Positions 5,995 through 13,317 of a stretch of 21,174 nt of DNA are shown in pieces (within the stretch, counting starts at the first letter, position 1; every line of letters starts with the position of its first letter). Below the pieces are notes generated by a model, which was not told the DNA's origin, did not search any database, and saw only the letters and a program-made list of their open reading frames with translations. Source of the DNA: an uncultured Collinsella sp. (GTDB lineage: Bacteria; Actinomycetota; Coriobacteriia; Coriobacteriales; Coriobacteriaceae); assembly GCA_937926755.1 (NCBI GenBank), contig CALBBA010000007.1:1-21174 (forward strand), read 5' to 3'. The position numbers and the translations under genes were made by a program.

Positions 5995-6476
5995 AAATCA
6001 GGCTCTCCAGCCGGAGCGCCCCACGGGTCATCTGCCGGAGCCTGCGCCTGCTGCTGTGCCTGCTGCGGCTGCTGATAGCCGCCACCATTGGCGTTGCCCT
6101 GGTATCCGCCTGACTGCATCTTCTGCACCTGCGCCGTCGCATAACGGAGCGACGGTCCTATCTCGTCCACGGTCATTTCGATGACCGTGCGGTTGGAACC
6201 GTCCTGCGCCTGATAGGAACGCTGCTGCAACCGGCCTTGAGCGATCACGCGCATGCCCTTGCGGAGCGTCTGGGCGCAATGCGAGGCGAGGTCACGCCAG
6301 GCCGAGCAGCGGAGGAACAGCGCCTGACCGTCCTCCCACTGGTTGGCCTGGCTGTTGTATACGCGTGGCGTGGACGCGATGCTGAAATTCGCCACCGTGG
6401 AACCATTACGGGTCGTGCGCATCTCAGGATCTGCGGTCAGATTGCCGACTATCGTGATAACGGTCTCTCCGGCCAT
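5991..6476 (-). CDS. ssb: single-stranded DNA-binding protein, 161 aa
   Basis: The N-terminal ~110 residues form an OB fold typical of SSB (ITIVGNLTADPEMR, then VANFSIAS, then LFLRCSAWRDLA, then GMRVIAQGRL). A Gly/Gln-rich flexible linker and an acidic tip ending GEPDF follow. The tip, a variant of the usual DDxPF, recruits recombination and replication partners. A GTG at 6479 could also start the frame; ATG 6476 is chosen, with AAGGA upstream and a TGATG overlap with recT. It coats single strands produced by the exonuclease and replication fork. Confidence 0.93.
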   Translation of the reverse strand: MAGETVITIVGNLTADPEMRTTRNGSTVANFSIASTPRVYNSQANQWEDGQALFLRCSAWRDLASHCAQTLRKGMRVIAQGRLQQRSYQAQDGSNRTVIEMTVDEIGPSLRYATAQVQKMQSGGYQGNANGGGYQQPQQAQQQAQAPADDPWGAPAGEPDF

Positions 6477-7309
6477 CACTCACCATCCTTCACATCGGTT
6501 TCGGTGTCCGGCATGTCCGGCTCCATGACTTCTGCGGTCACGTCATCGGCTTCGTCCGCGTTATCGTCATCGAGCACCGGCTGGAACACGTCGCCGTAAT
6601 CCGGCGTGGTGTCGTCACTGGCGGCGGCGGTCTGCGCCTGCACCGTCAACGGCAGATAAGGCGCCGCGCGGCGGATGGCGGTCTTCTTGGCCATGGCCTC
6701 GTAATCGGTCTTCCACGGGCCGAAATTACCGCTCTTGCTACGCGCCCTCGCCTGCTCGATCTCCTGACGGTTCAGCACCAGGAAGTAGTGGCCGCCGTCC
6801 TTGAAATGCGCGACCATGTACACGTGGGTCAGTTCGCCGGGGTTGGTGCATGGCACGTGGTGCAGATCCTCGTTGAGACCATAGCTGTAGGAGAATTCGT
6901 CTCCCTGGTGCACGGCTCGGGCGCTGATGTCCACGAGCTGGCCGCTACGTCGCGCCAAATCGATCATGCCGCGATAGCCCATGATGAACGTGGCCTCCAT
7001 GCCACCGGATTTCTTGTTGTAGAAGGGCAGCACGTAGGCGCGTCCCAATCCGTCCACGTTGGATGGTTCCAATCCGAGCGCGGAGCAGGTCATGAAGCAG
7101 GAGAGCACGCTTTGCGGCGAGCATTCCGCGAGTTTCGGTGTCTTGTTGATCGCGGACACGCACATCTGGTAGAGGCGGTCTGGGCTGATGTTGTTGCCGA
7201 CCACGCTGGCGATACGCGGCCAGCTCTTCTTCATCAGCATCTGGAGGTTCTTCTTCGGCGTCATCTCGACCATCTGCCGGCCCTGCGCCTGCTGTGCGAT
7301 TGCTCCCAT
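6476..7309 (-). CDS. recT: RecT single-strand annealing protein, 277 aa
   Basis: The pattern CFMTCSALGLEPSNVDGLGRAYVLPF, IMGYRGMIDLARRSG and AMAKKTAIRRAAPYLPL is characteristic of RecT recombinases, which bind single-stranded DNA and anneal complementary strands. The length fits the family. The acidic, disordered C-terminal 45 residues probably contact partner proteins. AAGGAG lies 8 bases before ATG 7309. It pairs with the YqaJ exonuclease just upstream and SSB just downstream, giving a complete two-component recombination system. Confidence 0.93.
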   Translation of the reverse strand: MGAIAQQAQGRQMVEMTPKKNLQMLMKKSWPRIASVVGNNISPDRLYQMCVSAINKTPKLAECSPQSVLSCFMTCSALGLEPSNVDGLGRAYVLPFYNKKSGGMEATFIMGYRGMIDLARRSGQLVDISARAVHQGDEFSYSYGLNEDLHHVPCTNPGELTHVYMVAHFKDGGHYFLVLNRQEIEQARARSKSGNFGPWKTDYEAMAKKTAIRRAAPYLPLTVQAQTAAASDDTTPDYGDVFQPVLDDDNADEADDVTAEVMEPDMPDTETDVKDGE

Positions 7310-7311
7310 GA

Positions 7312-8274
7312 TTATTGCTCCTTTTCCTCGATGGATTTGAATGCGAATTTGCGGTATGTGGTGGCTTTGACGGTGTATTCCTTGCGGGTCGTCGGCTTGT
7401 AGGTGGCTTGGAGGTTGCCGCAGCGGACGCCAGTGTGCGGGCCGATGCGCAGGATGATCTGCTCCTGTAGTTCCTTCTGAGCGGCCTTCATGTTATTCAG
7501 CATTCCGGTGGCGCTCTCGTATCTTGCGAGCAGGTCGTACAGGTCGTCATCGTCGCTTTCGTCCACGATGTCCGGCGTCGGTTCGGGGAACGCCTTCTGC
7601 ACGTCCCCGCCGGTCAATTGCGGTGGCGTGCCTGTGGTGACGAAATGCCAGAAGTCGGTGGCGGCCTTGTCGATCGCGGCCATATCCTCCACGTCCGCCT
7701 CGAAGGGAATCTCTACCGGCTCGTCGTCCCCGATGGCCGCGTAGACATAGCCCCACGTCCAGCCGGTGACGAGCGCGTAGAATTCGACCTGAGCCAAGTA
7801 ATATGGCGGAATCCGGAGGTTGCCGTCCTCGTCATGCCAGTCCCCAGCTCGGCGATTACCCGCCGTCTTGATCTCAAGGATTCCGAAGCTTCCGTCCTCC
7901 CCTTGCAGGATGCCGTCAAGGGAAGCTCTCAGATAGGGCTTTTCGCGGCTGATGAATTGCTTGTCGGTGCCGTCCGTGACGAGCATTTCCGGATGCTGCG
8001 CGCGGAAACGCTTACGGAGCTCGTTTTCCAGGGCATTGCCCTTGACGATCGCCCACTTGTCGGAAATGTCCTCCGGTTCCACGCGGCCGGTCTTCTCAAG
8101 CCACAGCTCATACGGTGTCTTGAAGGAATTCAGGCCGAGAATCGTGCTCATGTCGGAACCGCCCACACCCGCCTTGCGGCTTTCCAGCCAGGCAAGATGA
8201 CGTTCAGCCTGCTTGCCCTGTTTGAAACGCTCGATCTGATAGCGTTCCGTATCCTTGAGTGGAATACGTTTCAT
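7312..8274 (-). CDS. YqaJ-family viral recombinase exonuclease, 320 aa
   Basis: Conserved blocks are GVGGSD (residues 36-41), NALE (E83), ASLDG (D120), LEIKT (E134, K136) and PYYLAQVEFY (Q162), the YqaJ/lambda-exonuclease PD-(D/E)XK fold. The enzyme degrades the 5' strand at double-strand ends to leave single strands for RecT. The C-terminal 80 residues form helices that may contact RecT. GGGAG lies 6 bases before ATG 8274. It sits one codon from recT, so the two are co-translated. Confidence 0.92.
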   Translation of the reverse strand: MKRIPLKDTERYQIERFKQGKQAERHLAWLESRKAGVGGSDMSTILGLNSFKTPYELWLEKTGRVEPEDISDKWAIVKGNALENELRKRFRAQHPEMLVTDGTDKQFISREKPYLRASLDGILQGEDGSFGILEIKTAGNRRAGDWHDEDGNLRIPPYYLAQVEFYALVTGWTWGYVYAAIGDDEPVEIPFEADVEDMAAIDKAATDFWHFVTTGTPPQLTGGDVQKAFPEPTPDIVDESDDDDLYDLLARYESATGMLNNMKAAQKELQEQIILRIGPHTGVRCGNLQATYKPTTRKEYTVKATTYRKFAFKSIEEKEQ

Positions 8275-8275
8275 T

Positions 8276-8452
8276 TCAGGCTCCCTGCTGATTGCTTGGC
8301 TTGTTTATGTCTGCTTTGATGATGTCGGCGTCGAAATAATCGACCAGGAGATTGGCGATATCCAACGCGGACGTCCTGAGCTTGATGATTTCCGCCTTGG
8401 ACTCTGGCTTGATGGTGAAAACGCCGCTCTCGCTATCGAAATGGAGCTTCAC
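8276..8452 (-). CDS. small protein, 58 aa, GTG start
   Basis: The GTG at 8452 overlaps the previous stop (GTGA), with AAGGA 9 bases upstream. The N-terminus forms short strands (KLHFDSESGVFTIKPES) and residues 20-48 a helix. The composition resembles small phage proteins near recombination genes. No family recognised. Confidence 0.6.
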   Translation of the reverse strand: MKLHFDSESGVFTIKPESKAEIIKLRTSALDIANLLVDYFDADIIKADINKPSNQQGA

Positions 8453-9141
8453 TTCGCCACATCCTTGCTGTAGTTGGCTTTGATGTCCATCAATTCGCCG
8501 GTGAGCAGTTTCGTGGCGAAACCGTAAACCACCTTGTCGTTGGCTTGGAACGCGGTTCGCTGCAAGGCGCTCACCGCGTCGAAGATGTCGACCAAGGCGT
8601 TTGCGATGATGATGCGCGGATCGGCTGTGGCTTGTGGCCCGACGCTGATGGTTCCGACGTGGGTGAGTTTCGTTGCGGTGATTTTGTCCACTGTGAGTTT
8701 CGATGTGGTGGTCATGGTTTCTTTCTTCTTTCCGATCGTGGCGTTTTTCCGTGTTTTGCGGGGTGAATGCTGGTCGAAGGCCGGCAGCAGTCCTTCCTTG
8801 CGGAGTTGGCCGATGATGTTGCCTGCCGTTTTCTGGCTTATGCCGAGCGCTTCGGCGGTTTCCTTGCCGTCGAACGGTTGGCCTTGGTCGATGCGGTTTC
8901 TGCAATGCGCGAGGATGAGGTCACGTTTCGACGGTTCCGCCTGTTCCGCCGTGGGCTTGCCGACGGCCTGATAGTCGGCCAGGATGTCCTCATGCGCCTC
9001 CTGTTCCGGTGGCAGGTCCGGGGTGAGGAGTCCTGCCTTGCGTAACGCACGCATTTCGCCGATCTGGAGTCCGGCTTCTCCCGACTCGTCGTAGATTTTC
9101 TTCAGTTCGGCGAGCTCGTCGCCCGTGTATTCGTGTTTCAA
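8449..9141 (-). CDS. helix-turn-helix protein, 230 aa
   Basis: The start is TTG 9141, with AAGGGA 5 bases upstream and a TTGA overlap. The middle (about residues 72-120: RDLILAHCRNRIDQGQPFDGKETAEALGISQKTAGNIIGQLRKEGLLP) is a clear winged helix-turn-helix. A basic linker follows, and from residue 143 a second domain (PRIIIANALVDIFDAVSALQRTAFQ) begins at an internal ATG (8715) whose upstream site is weak. The gene may be a fusion of a DNA-binding and a helical domain. A regulatory role in the early operon is an inference. Confidence 0.7.
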   Translation of the reverse strand: MKHEYTGDELAELKKIYDESGEAGLQIGEMRALRKAGLLTPDLPPEQEAHEDILADYQAVGKPTAEQAEPSKRDLILAHCRNRIDQGQPFDGKETAEALGISQKTAGNIIGQLRKEGLLPAFDQHSPRKTRKNATIGKKKETMTTTSKLTVDKITATKLTHVGTISVGPQATADPRIIIANALVDIFDAVSALQRTAFQANDKVVYGFATKLLTGELMDIKANYSKDVAK

Positions 9142-9317
9142 CGTGTTCCCTTTCTGAGTCTTTCAATCAATCGCCTGTTGTCGTGGATGAACTTTTCCAC
9201 GTCGATTCCCTGCTGCGTGAGGGTCGGCTTGCCGGTATCGACGCGTGCTTTACCGTCGCTTTTGACGTTTGGGTGGCTTTTGCACTGTGTCGCCGGAACG
9301 AACATTCCGTTTTTCAT
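9138..9317 (-). CDS. hypothetical basic protein, 59 aa
   Basis: ATG 9317 overlaps the excisionase-like stop (ATGA). The protein is basic; the C-terminal helix IDVEKFIHDNRRLIERLRKG could bind nucleic acid. The RBS is GA-rich but not strong. Family not recognised. A TTGA overlap leads to the next gene. Confidence 0.55.
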   Translation of the reverse strand: MKNGMFVPATQCKSHPNVKSDGKARVDTGKPTLTQQGIDVEKFIHDNRRLIERLRKGTR

Positions 9318-9532
9318 CTCGCCACCGTCCTCTGGTACTTGTGTGCTAAAGCCCACTGTTCCGCGGTTTGACGCTGGTAGCGGACTTTGCGCCTGTCCTG
9401 ATGGCCTTCGGGCGGTTCCACGCCGATTTTCAGATATGGCGGGCCTTTGCCGGTGCTCCGCCAGTTGGCGAGCGTGCGTACGCTCATGCCGAGCATGACG
9501 GCCAGTTCGTTTGGCGTGAGCAGATCGGTCAT
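9314..9532 (-). CDS. excisionase-like HTH protein (MerR/AlpA type), 72 aa
   Basis: TPNELAVMLGMSVRTLANWRSTGKGPPYLKIG is a classic HTH_17 pattern: helix, turn, recognition helix with NW, then a wing. A basic RRKVRYQRQTAEQWA segment follows. Proteins of this size bind DNA as excisionases or AlpA-type regulators. The start overlaps the previous stop (ATGA). It lies in the early operon about 5 kb from the integrase. Excision control is plausible; a general transcription regulator is the alternative. Confidence 0.75.
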   Translation of the reverse strand: MTDLLTPNELAVMLGMSVRTLANWRSTGKGPPYLKIGVEPPEGHQDRRKVRYQRQTAEQWALAHKYQRTVAR

Positions 9533-9840
9533 GGCCGGGCGTCCCGAATGTCGCCCATCGGGTCGATGTGGAGGCCGTCGAGCATTTCCGGGGTGTCGTT
9601 GTCACCTCCGCGTTCGAGGTGACGTTTGAGCGCCTTGTCGATGGCCTGGCATGCGATTCTGGCGGCGAGCACGGTGCCCTCGCCCATGTTGCTGGCAAGG
9701 GTGACGCCGATCAAACCGCCTTTAAATGCGTCCAGCGGTATGCTGAGTGTGCCTATGATTGCGGGGTCGAATTCCGGATTGTCGGAGTCGATGCCGACGC
9801 AGAGCGCCCATGTTGCCACCTGTGGTTTGTTTTCGTCCAT
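9529..9840 (-). CDS. hypothetical protein, 103 aa
   Basis: AAGGA lies 6 bases before ATG 9840, and 435 bases without a gene lie upstream, so this is the first gene after the structured gap. The core TLSIPLDAFKGGLIGVTLASNMGEGTVLAARIACQAIDKALKRHLE suggests an alpha/beta domain with a long helix. The C-terminus is acidic. Family not recognised. Confidence 0.65.
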   Translation of the reverse strand: MDENKPQVATWALCVGIDSDNPEFDPAIIGTLSIPLDAFKGGLIGVTLASNMGEGTVLAARIACQAIDKALKRHLERGGDNDTPEMLDGLHIDPMGDIRDARP

Positions 9841-10275
9841 TGTGTTTCCTTTGCTTGTTGACGTTGTAGGCCCCACCCTGACGAGTGGATGGTGCTGAGT
9901 GGCTGGCACCGGTGTCGGACCGATGCCGTCCTTGGATTCCGAACGCCCCTTTGACCGTTGGAGCATGACCTGAACATGCTGGCGGCCGGTGGCGTGGCCG
10001 ACGGTGACTGGCCGTCAGGCGGACTTGAAAGGGTTTGCAGACACCGGAGTGTCTGCGTTTCTTGATAGAGAGAGAAGAGGATTGGAATCCGTGGACGGGC
10101 GAACCGTCGCCCAGCCGAAGCCATGACAGAATGGTGTATGTAAACGCCGTGGCGGATTTGTTGTTTGTCGATATTCAGTTATGGTTCCCGCCAGCCGACA
10201 ATGGTGAACGTGGATGTCCGCGAAAACATCCCTAAATGGTTTGTTTTGTTGGACTGTCGGCTGGCGGGAAGTCTT
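9841..10275 (-). ncRNA. gene-free, highly structured leader (candidate RNA element)
   Basis: No convincing gene is seen in these 435 bases. Instead there is a series of hairpins: a perfect 16-bp inverted repeat (TTCCCGCCAGCCGACA at 10185-10200 with its complement at 10255-10270) enclosing a second stem GGATGT/ACATCC (10212-10231); GGGCGA/TCGCCC (10097-10112); GCAGACAC/GTGTCTGC with a UCCG loop on the minus strand (10037-10056), a stable cUNCGg tetraloop; GACGG/CCGTC (10000-10016); and AGCATG/CATGCT (9962-9980). It separates the first early genes from the excisionase and recombination block. An antitermination element, attenuator or processed RNA is possible. No known class recognised. Confidence 0.5.
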
Positions 10276-10506
10276 TTAGTCGCGTGGCGCGAATCTGACG
10301 ATCAGCCACAATGCGGTGGCGATGTACACGCCTTCCACCATGAGCGCGGCGGTGGTGCTGCCGCCATTCCAGGTGAGCATGATGGTCAGGCTGGAGATGA
10401 GGCCGATGCTGACGATGGCGAAGAGGATGCGGCGGCGCGTGTAGTTCGGCTTCCGCCGCTTCTTCATTGCTTGCATGTCTTCAAGCCAGTAATCATGGTC
10501 AGTCAT
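10276..10506 (-). CDS. small two-segment membrane protein, 76 aa
   Basis: An N-terminal charged region with KKRRKPNYTRRR is followed by two hydrophobic segments (about 27-45 and 52-71), giving an N-in/C-in hairpin. It overlaps the upstream gene by 8 bases, with GGAG 9 bases before ATG 10506. It is the last gene before the structured gap. Function unknown; an exclusion or host-membrane role is possible. Confidence 0.65.
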   Translation of the reverse strand: MTDHDYWLEDMQAMKKRRKPNYTRRRILFAIVSIGLISSLTIMLTWNGGSTTAALMVEGVYIATALWLIVRFAPRD

Positions 10507-10861
10507 CGTTACCGTCTCCAGTGTTCACTCGCTTTAACGGGAAGGCTTCAGGCGGGAGCGTTTCGCAGACAGTCAGCCACTTCACATACTGTCTATCGCC
10601 ATTCCACATGTGATTAGCCGAGCAGTTATCCCATGTGCGCGCCGACCAGTCATCATCGATGTCCTTAAGCAGGAGCCGACCATCATTCGCGGTGACATAG
10701 AAGCCCCGCTCCTTCGGTTCTTCTGGCAGTGGCTTCTGTTCGGCTGACTTGTCGAGTTCCGTGAGTTGGTTGAGCAGGTGGTTGGTTTTCTCTTCGTCGT
10801 GGTCCTTGCATGCCGTGATGAGGTCTTCGATGATTTTTTCTCGCTGTTGGAAGATGTTCAT
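10499..10861 (-). CDS. hypothetical protein, 120 aa
   Basis: The N-terminus is a helical, acidic segment (QQREKIIEDLITACKDHDEEKTNHLLNQLTELDK) that may form a coiled coil. The rest has short strands (GFYVTANDGRLLLKDI) and a W-rich stretch. AAGGA lies 6 bases upstream of ATG 10861. The start is coupled by ATGA. Family not recognised. Confidence 0.65.
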   Translation of the reverse strand: MNIFQQREKIIEDLITACKDHDEEKTNHLLNQLTELDKSAEQKPLPEEPKERGFYVTANDGRLLLKDIDDDWSARTWDNCSANHMWNGDRQYVKWLTVCETLPPEAFPLKRVNTGDGNDD

Positions 10862-11052
10862 TTCTTGTCCTTCTTCTGGTTGAGTTCTTTGAGTGTTCGT
10901 CCGATTTCGCGGCGGAGGTTCATGAGGTCGGTTTTGTTGAGCATGTGTTCCTGGTATCCGCCTGCCATGTCGAATCTGAGTCCGATGAGGCAGCTGTGGT
11001 CACTGCTGTGCGTGCCGTCCTCGATGATTCGCAGTTCGAATGATTGGCTCAT
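10858..11052 (-). CDS. small hypothetical protein, 64 aa
   Basis: AGGGA lies 7 bases before ATG 11052, and the start overlaps the previous stop by ATGA. Two or three strands (FELRIIEDG, SCLIGLRF) are followed by a basic helix (NLRREIGRTLKELNQKKDKK). The next gene upstream has a similar strand-then-helix plan. Function unknown. Confidence 0.6.
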   Translation of the reverse strand: MSQSFELRIIEDGTHSSDHSCLIGLRFDMAGGYQEHMLNKTDLMNLRREIGRTLKELNQKKDKK

Positions 11053-11276
11053 CGCATGTTCCCTAGGTCGTCGTTGAGCGTGTAGGCGAAGTTGTCGAGG
11101 GTGCTTTCAGGGATGTCCGCAAGGACTTCCTCGCCGTCCGCGTGGAGTTCGATGAGTTGGCCGCTCTTGTCTTCCTGGATGCGGATGGCGTAGCCGGTGG
11201 TGCCGATGAGTTCGATTCTTGGTTTCATGGTTTTCCTCGATTCCGGTGGCGCCGGCGGGTTAAGCAACTGGCTCAT
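11049..11276 (-). CDS. small hypothetical protein, 75 aa (start uncertain)
   Basis: Two starts are possible: ATG 11276, with AAGGA 8 bases upstream and only 11 bases from the Cro-like stop, or ATG 11228, with GAGG 6 bases upstream, giving 59 aa (starts MKPRIEL). The shared core has short strands (RIELIGTTGYAIRI, QLIELHADG) and an acidic C-terminus. It is a small beta-type protein of unknown function. Confidence 0.55.
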   Translation of the reverse strand: MSQLLNPPAPPESRKTMKPRIELIGTTGYAIRIQEDKSGQLIELHADGEEVLADIPESTLDNFAYTLNDDLGNMR

Positions 11277-11287
11277 GTTCGGTTTCC

Positions 11288-11536
11288 TTAGGCTTTGAAT
11301 TGTTTGATGCTGTCAATTGGCTGGATGAGGAGCATGACGAGGTTTTCTGGTTCCATGTCGAGCATGGATGCCGCTTTTTCGATTTCGTCCGTCGAGAGTG
11401 GCGTGTGGCCTTTGAGCCTGTTGTTTACGGCTCTGATTTCGAGGCCCCATGCTTTTGCTAGGTCTTTCGGTGTCTTGTCGTGTCTGGCGAGTTCCGCTTT
11501 GAGGTTTCTGGTGGCTGTTTCCGTCAGACCGGCCAT
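11288..11536 (-). CDS. Cro-like helix-turn-helix regulator, 82 aa
   Basis: NLKAELARHDKTPKDLAKAWGLEIRAVNNRLKG is an XRE-type helix-turn-helix, continued by an LSTDEIEKAASMLDMEPENLVML segment as in XRE regulators. GAGGAGG lies 4 bases before ATG 11536. It is second in the leftward early operon, opposite the rightward repressor, the usual place of a Cro or early anti-repressor. A direct role at the operators between them is inferred. Confidence 0.75.
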   Translation of the reverse strand: MAGLTETATRNLKAELARHDKTPKDLAKAWGLEIRAVNNRLKGHTPLSTDEIEKAASMLDMEPENLVMLLIQPIDSIKQFKA

Positions 11537-11652
11537 TCATCCTCCTCGATTCCCTGTTTGGTGAGGCAGGCGCGCCAGTCGTGCCAGCCGGGGCCGCGCA
11601 TGTGGCCGCACGGGTAGTGGTCGGGGGTCTTGGTCTTCTTGGTGCTCAACAT
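11524..11652 (-). CDS. small basic protein, 42 aa, first early gene
   Basis: This frame lies directly downstream of the operator region. AAAGGA lies 8 bases before ATG 11652, and it overlaps the Cro-like start by 13 bases. Basic N-terminus (MLSTKKTKTPDH), a CGHM motif and a WHDWRACL segment. The composition and coupling look real. Family not recognised. Confidence 0.6.
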   Translation of the reverse strand: MLSTKKTKTPDHYPCGHMRGPGWHDWRACLTKQGIEEDEWPV

Positions 11653-11680
11653 CTCGTTTTTCCTTTCGACGGTTTTTACT

Positions 11681-11762
11681 CTACGCAAATTCGTAGTTTA
11701 AACCTATGAATTTGCATAGTTCTTTACAATTTATACACAATGACTACGTAATTGGCTATAAT
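11681..11762. promoter_or_regulatory. lysogeny switch: two inverted operators and promoters
   Basis: CTACGCAAATTCGTAG (11681-11696) and CTATGAATTTGCATAG (11704-11719) are near-identical 16-bp sites with palindromic arms, lying in opposite orientations (AATTTG is the complement of CAAATT). A further CTACG half-site lies at 11744. A + strand promoter, TACACA (11734) with a 17-base spacer and TATAAT (11757-11762), drives the repressor. A leftward promoter must lie in the same stretch, but I cannot fix its elements. The predicted + start falls near ATG 11769, so a leaderless repressor mRNA (MGMRANEV) is possible. Confidence 0.65.
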
Positions 11763-11774
11763 GGAGGCATGGGT

Positions 11775-12131
11775 ATGAGAGCAAATGAAGTGACCGCATT
11801 CGCAAAACAGGTCATGCGAGAATGCGTCAGACTTCAAAAAGCTAGCGGCATGACCGTCAAGGATTTCGCCAAGGCCTGCGGCTTCGGCGAGGACTACTGG
11901 TACAAACGGCAGAACTTCACGCGCCCGCTCAATCTGAGCGACCTGGAACGCATCAGCGAAGTGACCGGCGTATCCATCGGAGACATCGTGATGGACTCCA
12001 AGCGCCATGCGGTCGAAGCCGCCGAGAGGAAAGCGCAGGCAGGCGGTTACGGTCTTGCCGCCTATAACGCTCAGGGCAAGCAGGAGGCCATCAATGGAGA
12101 GGCTGGGCCGGATTACGACGAGCCTGCCTGA
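11775..12131 (+). CDS. repressor-like HTH protein, 118 aa
   Basis: An XRE-type HTH spans about residues 25-73 (MTVKDFAKACGFGEDYW, then LNLSDLERISEVTGVSIGDIV). The C-terminus is short and Ala/Gly-rich, without a LexA-type protease domain. Control by the downstream ImmA-like protease is a known arrangement for such repressors. GGAGG lies 7 bases before ATG 11775. The alternative ATG 11769 could be leaderless, since TATAAT ends at 11762. It is divergent from the Cro-like operon and overlaps the ImmA-like gene by 38 bases. Confidence 0.8.
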   Translation: MRANEVTAFAKQVMRECVRLQKASGMTVKDFAKACGFGEDYWYKRQNFTRPLNLSDLERISEVTGVSIGDIVMDSKRHAVEAAERKAQAGGYGLAAYNAQGKQEAINGEAGPDYDEPA

Positions 12132-12582
12132 CCTGCCGATCGACCGGCGCATGACCTACGGTGCCATGCGCCGCGCCATTGTCGGACTGCCTGTCACTGT
12201 GTCCAGCGCCATCCTGCCGGACGGACTATGGGGCTGCTACGACGCATCCAACAGCGTGATACTCATTGACAGGCGCCTTACCTACACGGCGAAAAGATGC
12301 GTGCTCACGCATGAGCTGCTGCACTGGAAGCATGGCGACACCGGTTGTTCGAACGATCGTTCGAAGCAGGAGCGACGGGCGCGAACGCAGACCGCCCTCA
12401 CGCTCGTCGATCCTGCTGAGCTTGCATTGCTCGAACACATGTACGACGATGACCTATGGTCGATAGCAGACGAGCTGAACGTGACCATGCAGGTGCTTGC
12501 GGACTACCAAGCCACGCTCAACACCTCACCTAACGGACGAATCACCTTTAGCGATACCAAAGAAAAGGTTTTCAATGCGTAA
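12094..12582 (+). CDS. ImmA/IrrE-like metallopeptidase, 162 aa
   Basis: The HELLHWKHGD stretch (H73-E74-L-L-H77) is the zinc-binding catalytic motif of the ImmA/IrrE family, preceded by the typical strand VILIDRRLT. Family members cleave the phage repressor to trigger induction (known for ICEBs1 ImmA and related phage proteins). AGGAGG lies 6 bases before ATG 12094. It is coupled to the repressor gene, its likely substrate, and to the following lipoprotein. Confidence 0.85.
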   Translation: MERLGRITTSLPDLPIDRRMTYGAMRRAIVGLPVTVSSAILPDGLWGCYDASNSVILIDRRLTYTAKRCVLTHELLHWKHGDTGCSNDRSKQERRARTQTALTLVDPAELALLEHMYDDDLWSIADELNVTMQVLADYQATLNTSPNGRITFSDTKEKVFNA

Positions 12583-13162
12583 AAAAATCATTGCCATCAC
12601 AGCTGCGACGCTTCTCCTGGCGACGGCCTGTAGCTGCGGAAGCCAGCAGGAGCCGGATTCCACGACGGCCAAGACGCCGGACGTCAGCACGCAGCAGTCG
12701 AAGCCACAACAACAGGAAGACGAGAAGACGGCGCAGAGCTTTGTGGACGAGTTCAACGCGAACTCCTCGACGCAGATAACCGACGTCGAGAAATTCACGC
12801 CGAGCGATTCGACCGGCCCCTATTATCGGACGGAGTATCGCACCGGCGCTTTCTCCACCGCAGACGCCCTCCACGGGAGACTGGGCCAATCGTCAGTGGA
12901 CGTGCTGGTCTACGGGGCAGTGCTCGGATACGGGGAGAACGATATGATCCGCGTCTACGTCGATGGGCCACATGATGAGATCGACAGCGTATTCCCCATC
13001 ATGGCGAAGATTCTTGACCCGTCGCTTTCCGATCAGGACATCCAAAGTCAGATGGCGAAGGAGTATCCGTCCAACGATCTGCTTTACGCCGATACGCATG
13101 AGTTGATCGAGCGGGCTTATGTCGATGGCGATCATGCGTTTCTCGATGCAAAAATCGGCTAG
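12575..13162 (+). CDS. lipoprotein of lysogeny module, 195 aa
   Basis: The N-terminus has two to three lysines, a hydrophobic stretch and a lipobox LATAC (C19), giving a surface lipoprotein after signal peptidase II. A polar Gln/Ser/Thr-rich linker (about 20-55) is followed by a globular domain. ATG 12575 overlaps the ImmA-like stop (8 bases), with AAGG upstream. Lipoproteins in this position, such as Ltp of phage TP-J34, block DNA entry of related phages. The same exclusion role is inferred here from position, signal and expression with the repressor, not from sequence identity. Confidence 0.8.
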   Translation: MRKKIIAITAATLLLATACSCGSQQEPDSTTAKTPDVSTQQSKPQQQEDEKTAQSFVDEFNANSSTQITDVEKFTPSDSTGPYYRTEYRTGAFSTADALHGRLGQSSVDVLVYGAVLGYGENDMIRVYVDGPHDEIDSVFPIMAKILDPSLSDQDIQSQMAKEYPSNDLLYADTHELIERAYVDGDHAFLDAKIG

Positions 13163-13262
13163 GCGCTCTTGAAAAGAATGTACAGATGATTCCGTGCCAA
13201 CATGATGAACTCGACATAACGACACAAGTCCTCGGAGACTTCCGGCAAGTCATGGCCGAGCG

Positions 13263-13290
13263 TGTCAGCATCATCTGAGCGAGATAGAAT
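13263..13290 (+). promoter_or_regulatory. possible promoter for small PH-like gene
   Basis: TGTCAG (13263-13268), a 16-base spacer and TAGAAT (13285-13290) lie 28 bases before the start of the next gene. The -35 is imperfect. It would give this gene expression in the lysogen independent of the repressor operon. No gene is seen in 13163-13317. Confidence 0.35.
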
Positions 13291-13317
13291 CAAGGCAAAA
13301 AAGAGAAGGGAGTAATC

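Noticed and set aside
10035..10235. 66-codon plus-strand frame
   Set aside because: No ribosome binding site, opposite to the operon, and overlaps several stable hairpins; the structured-RNA reading explains the sequence better.
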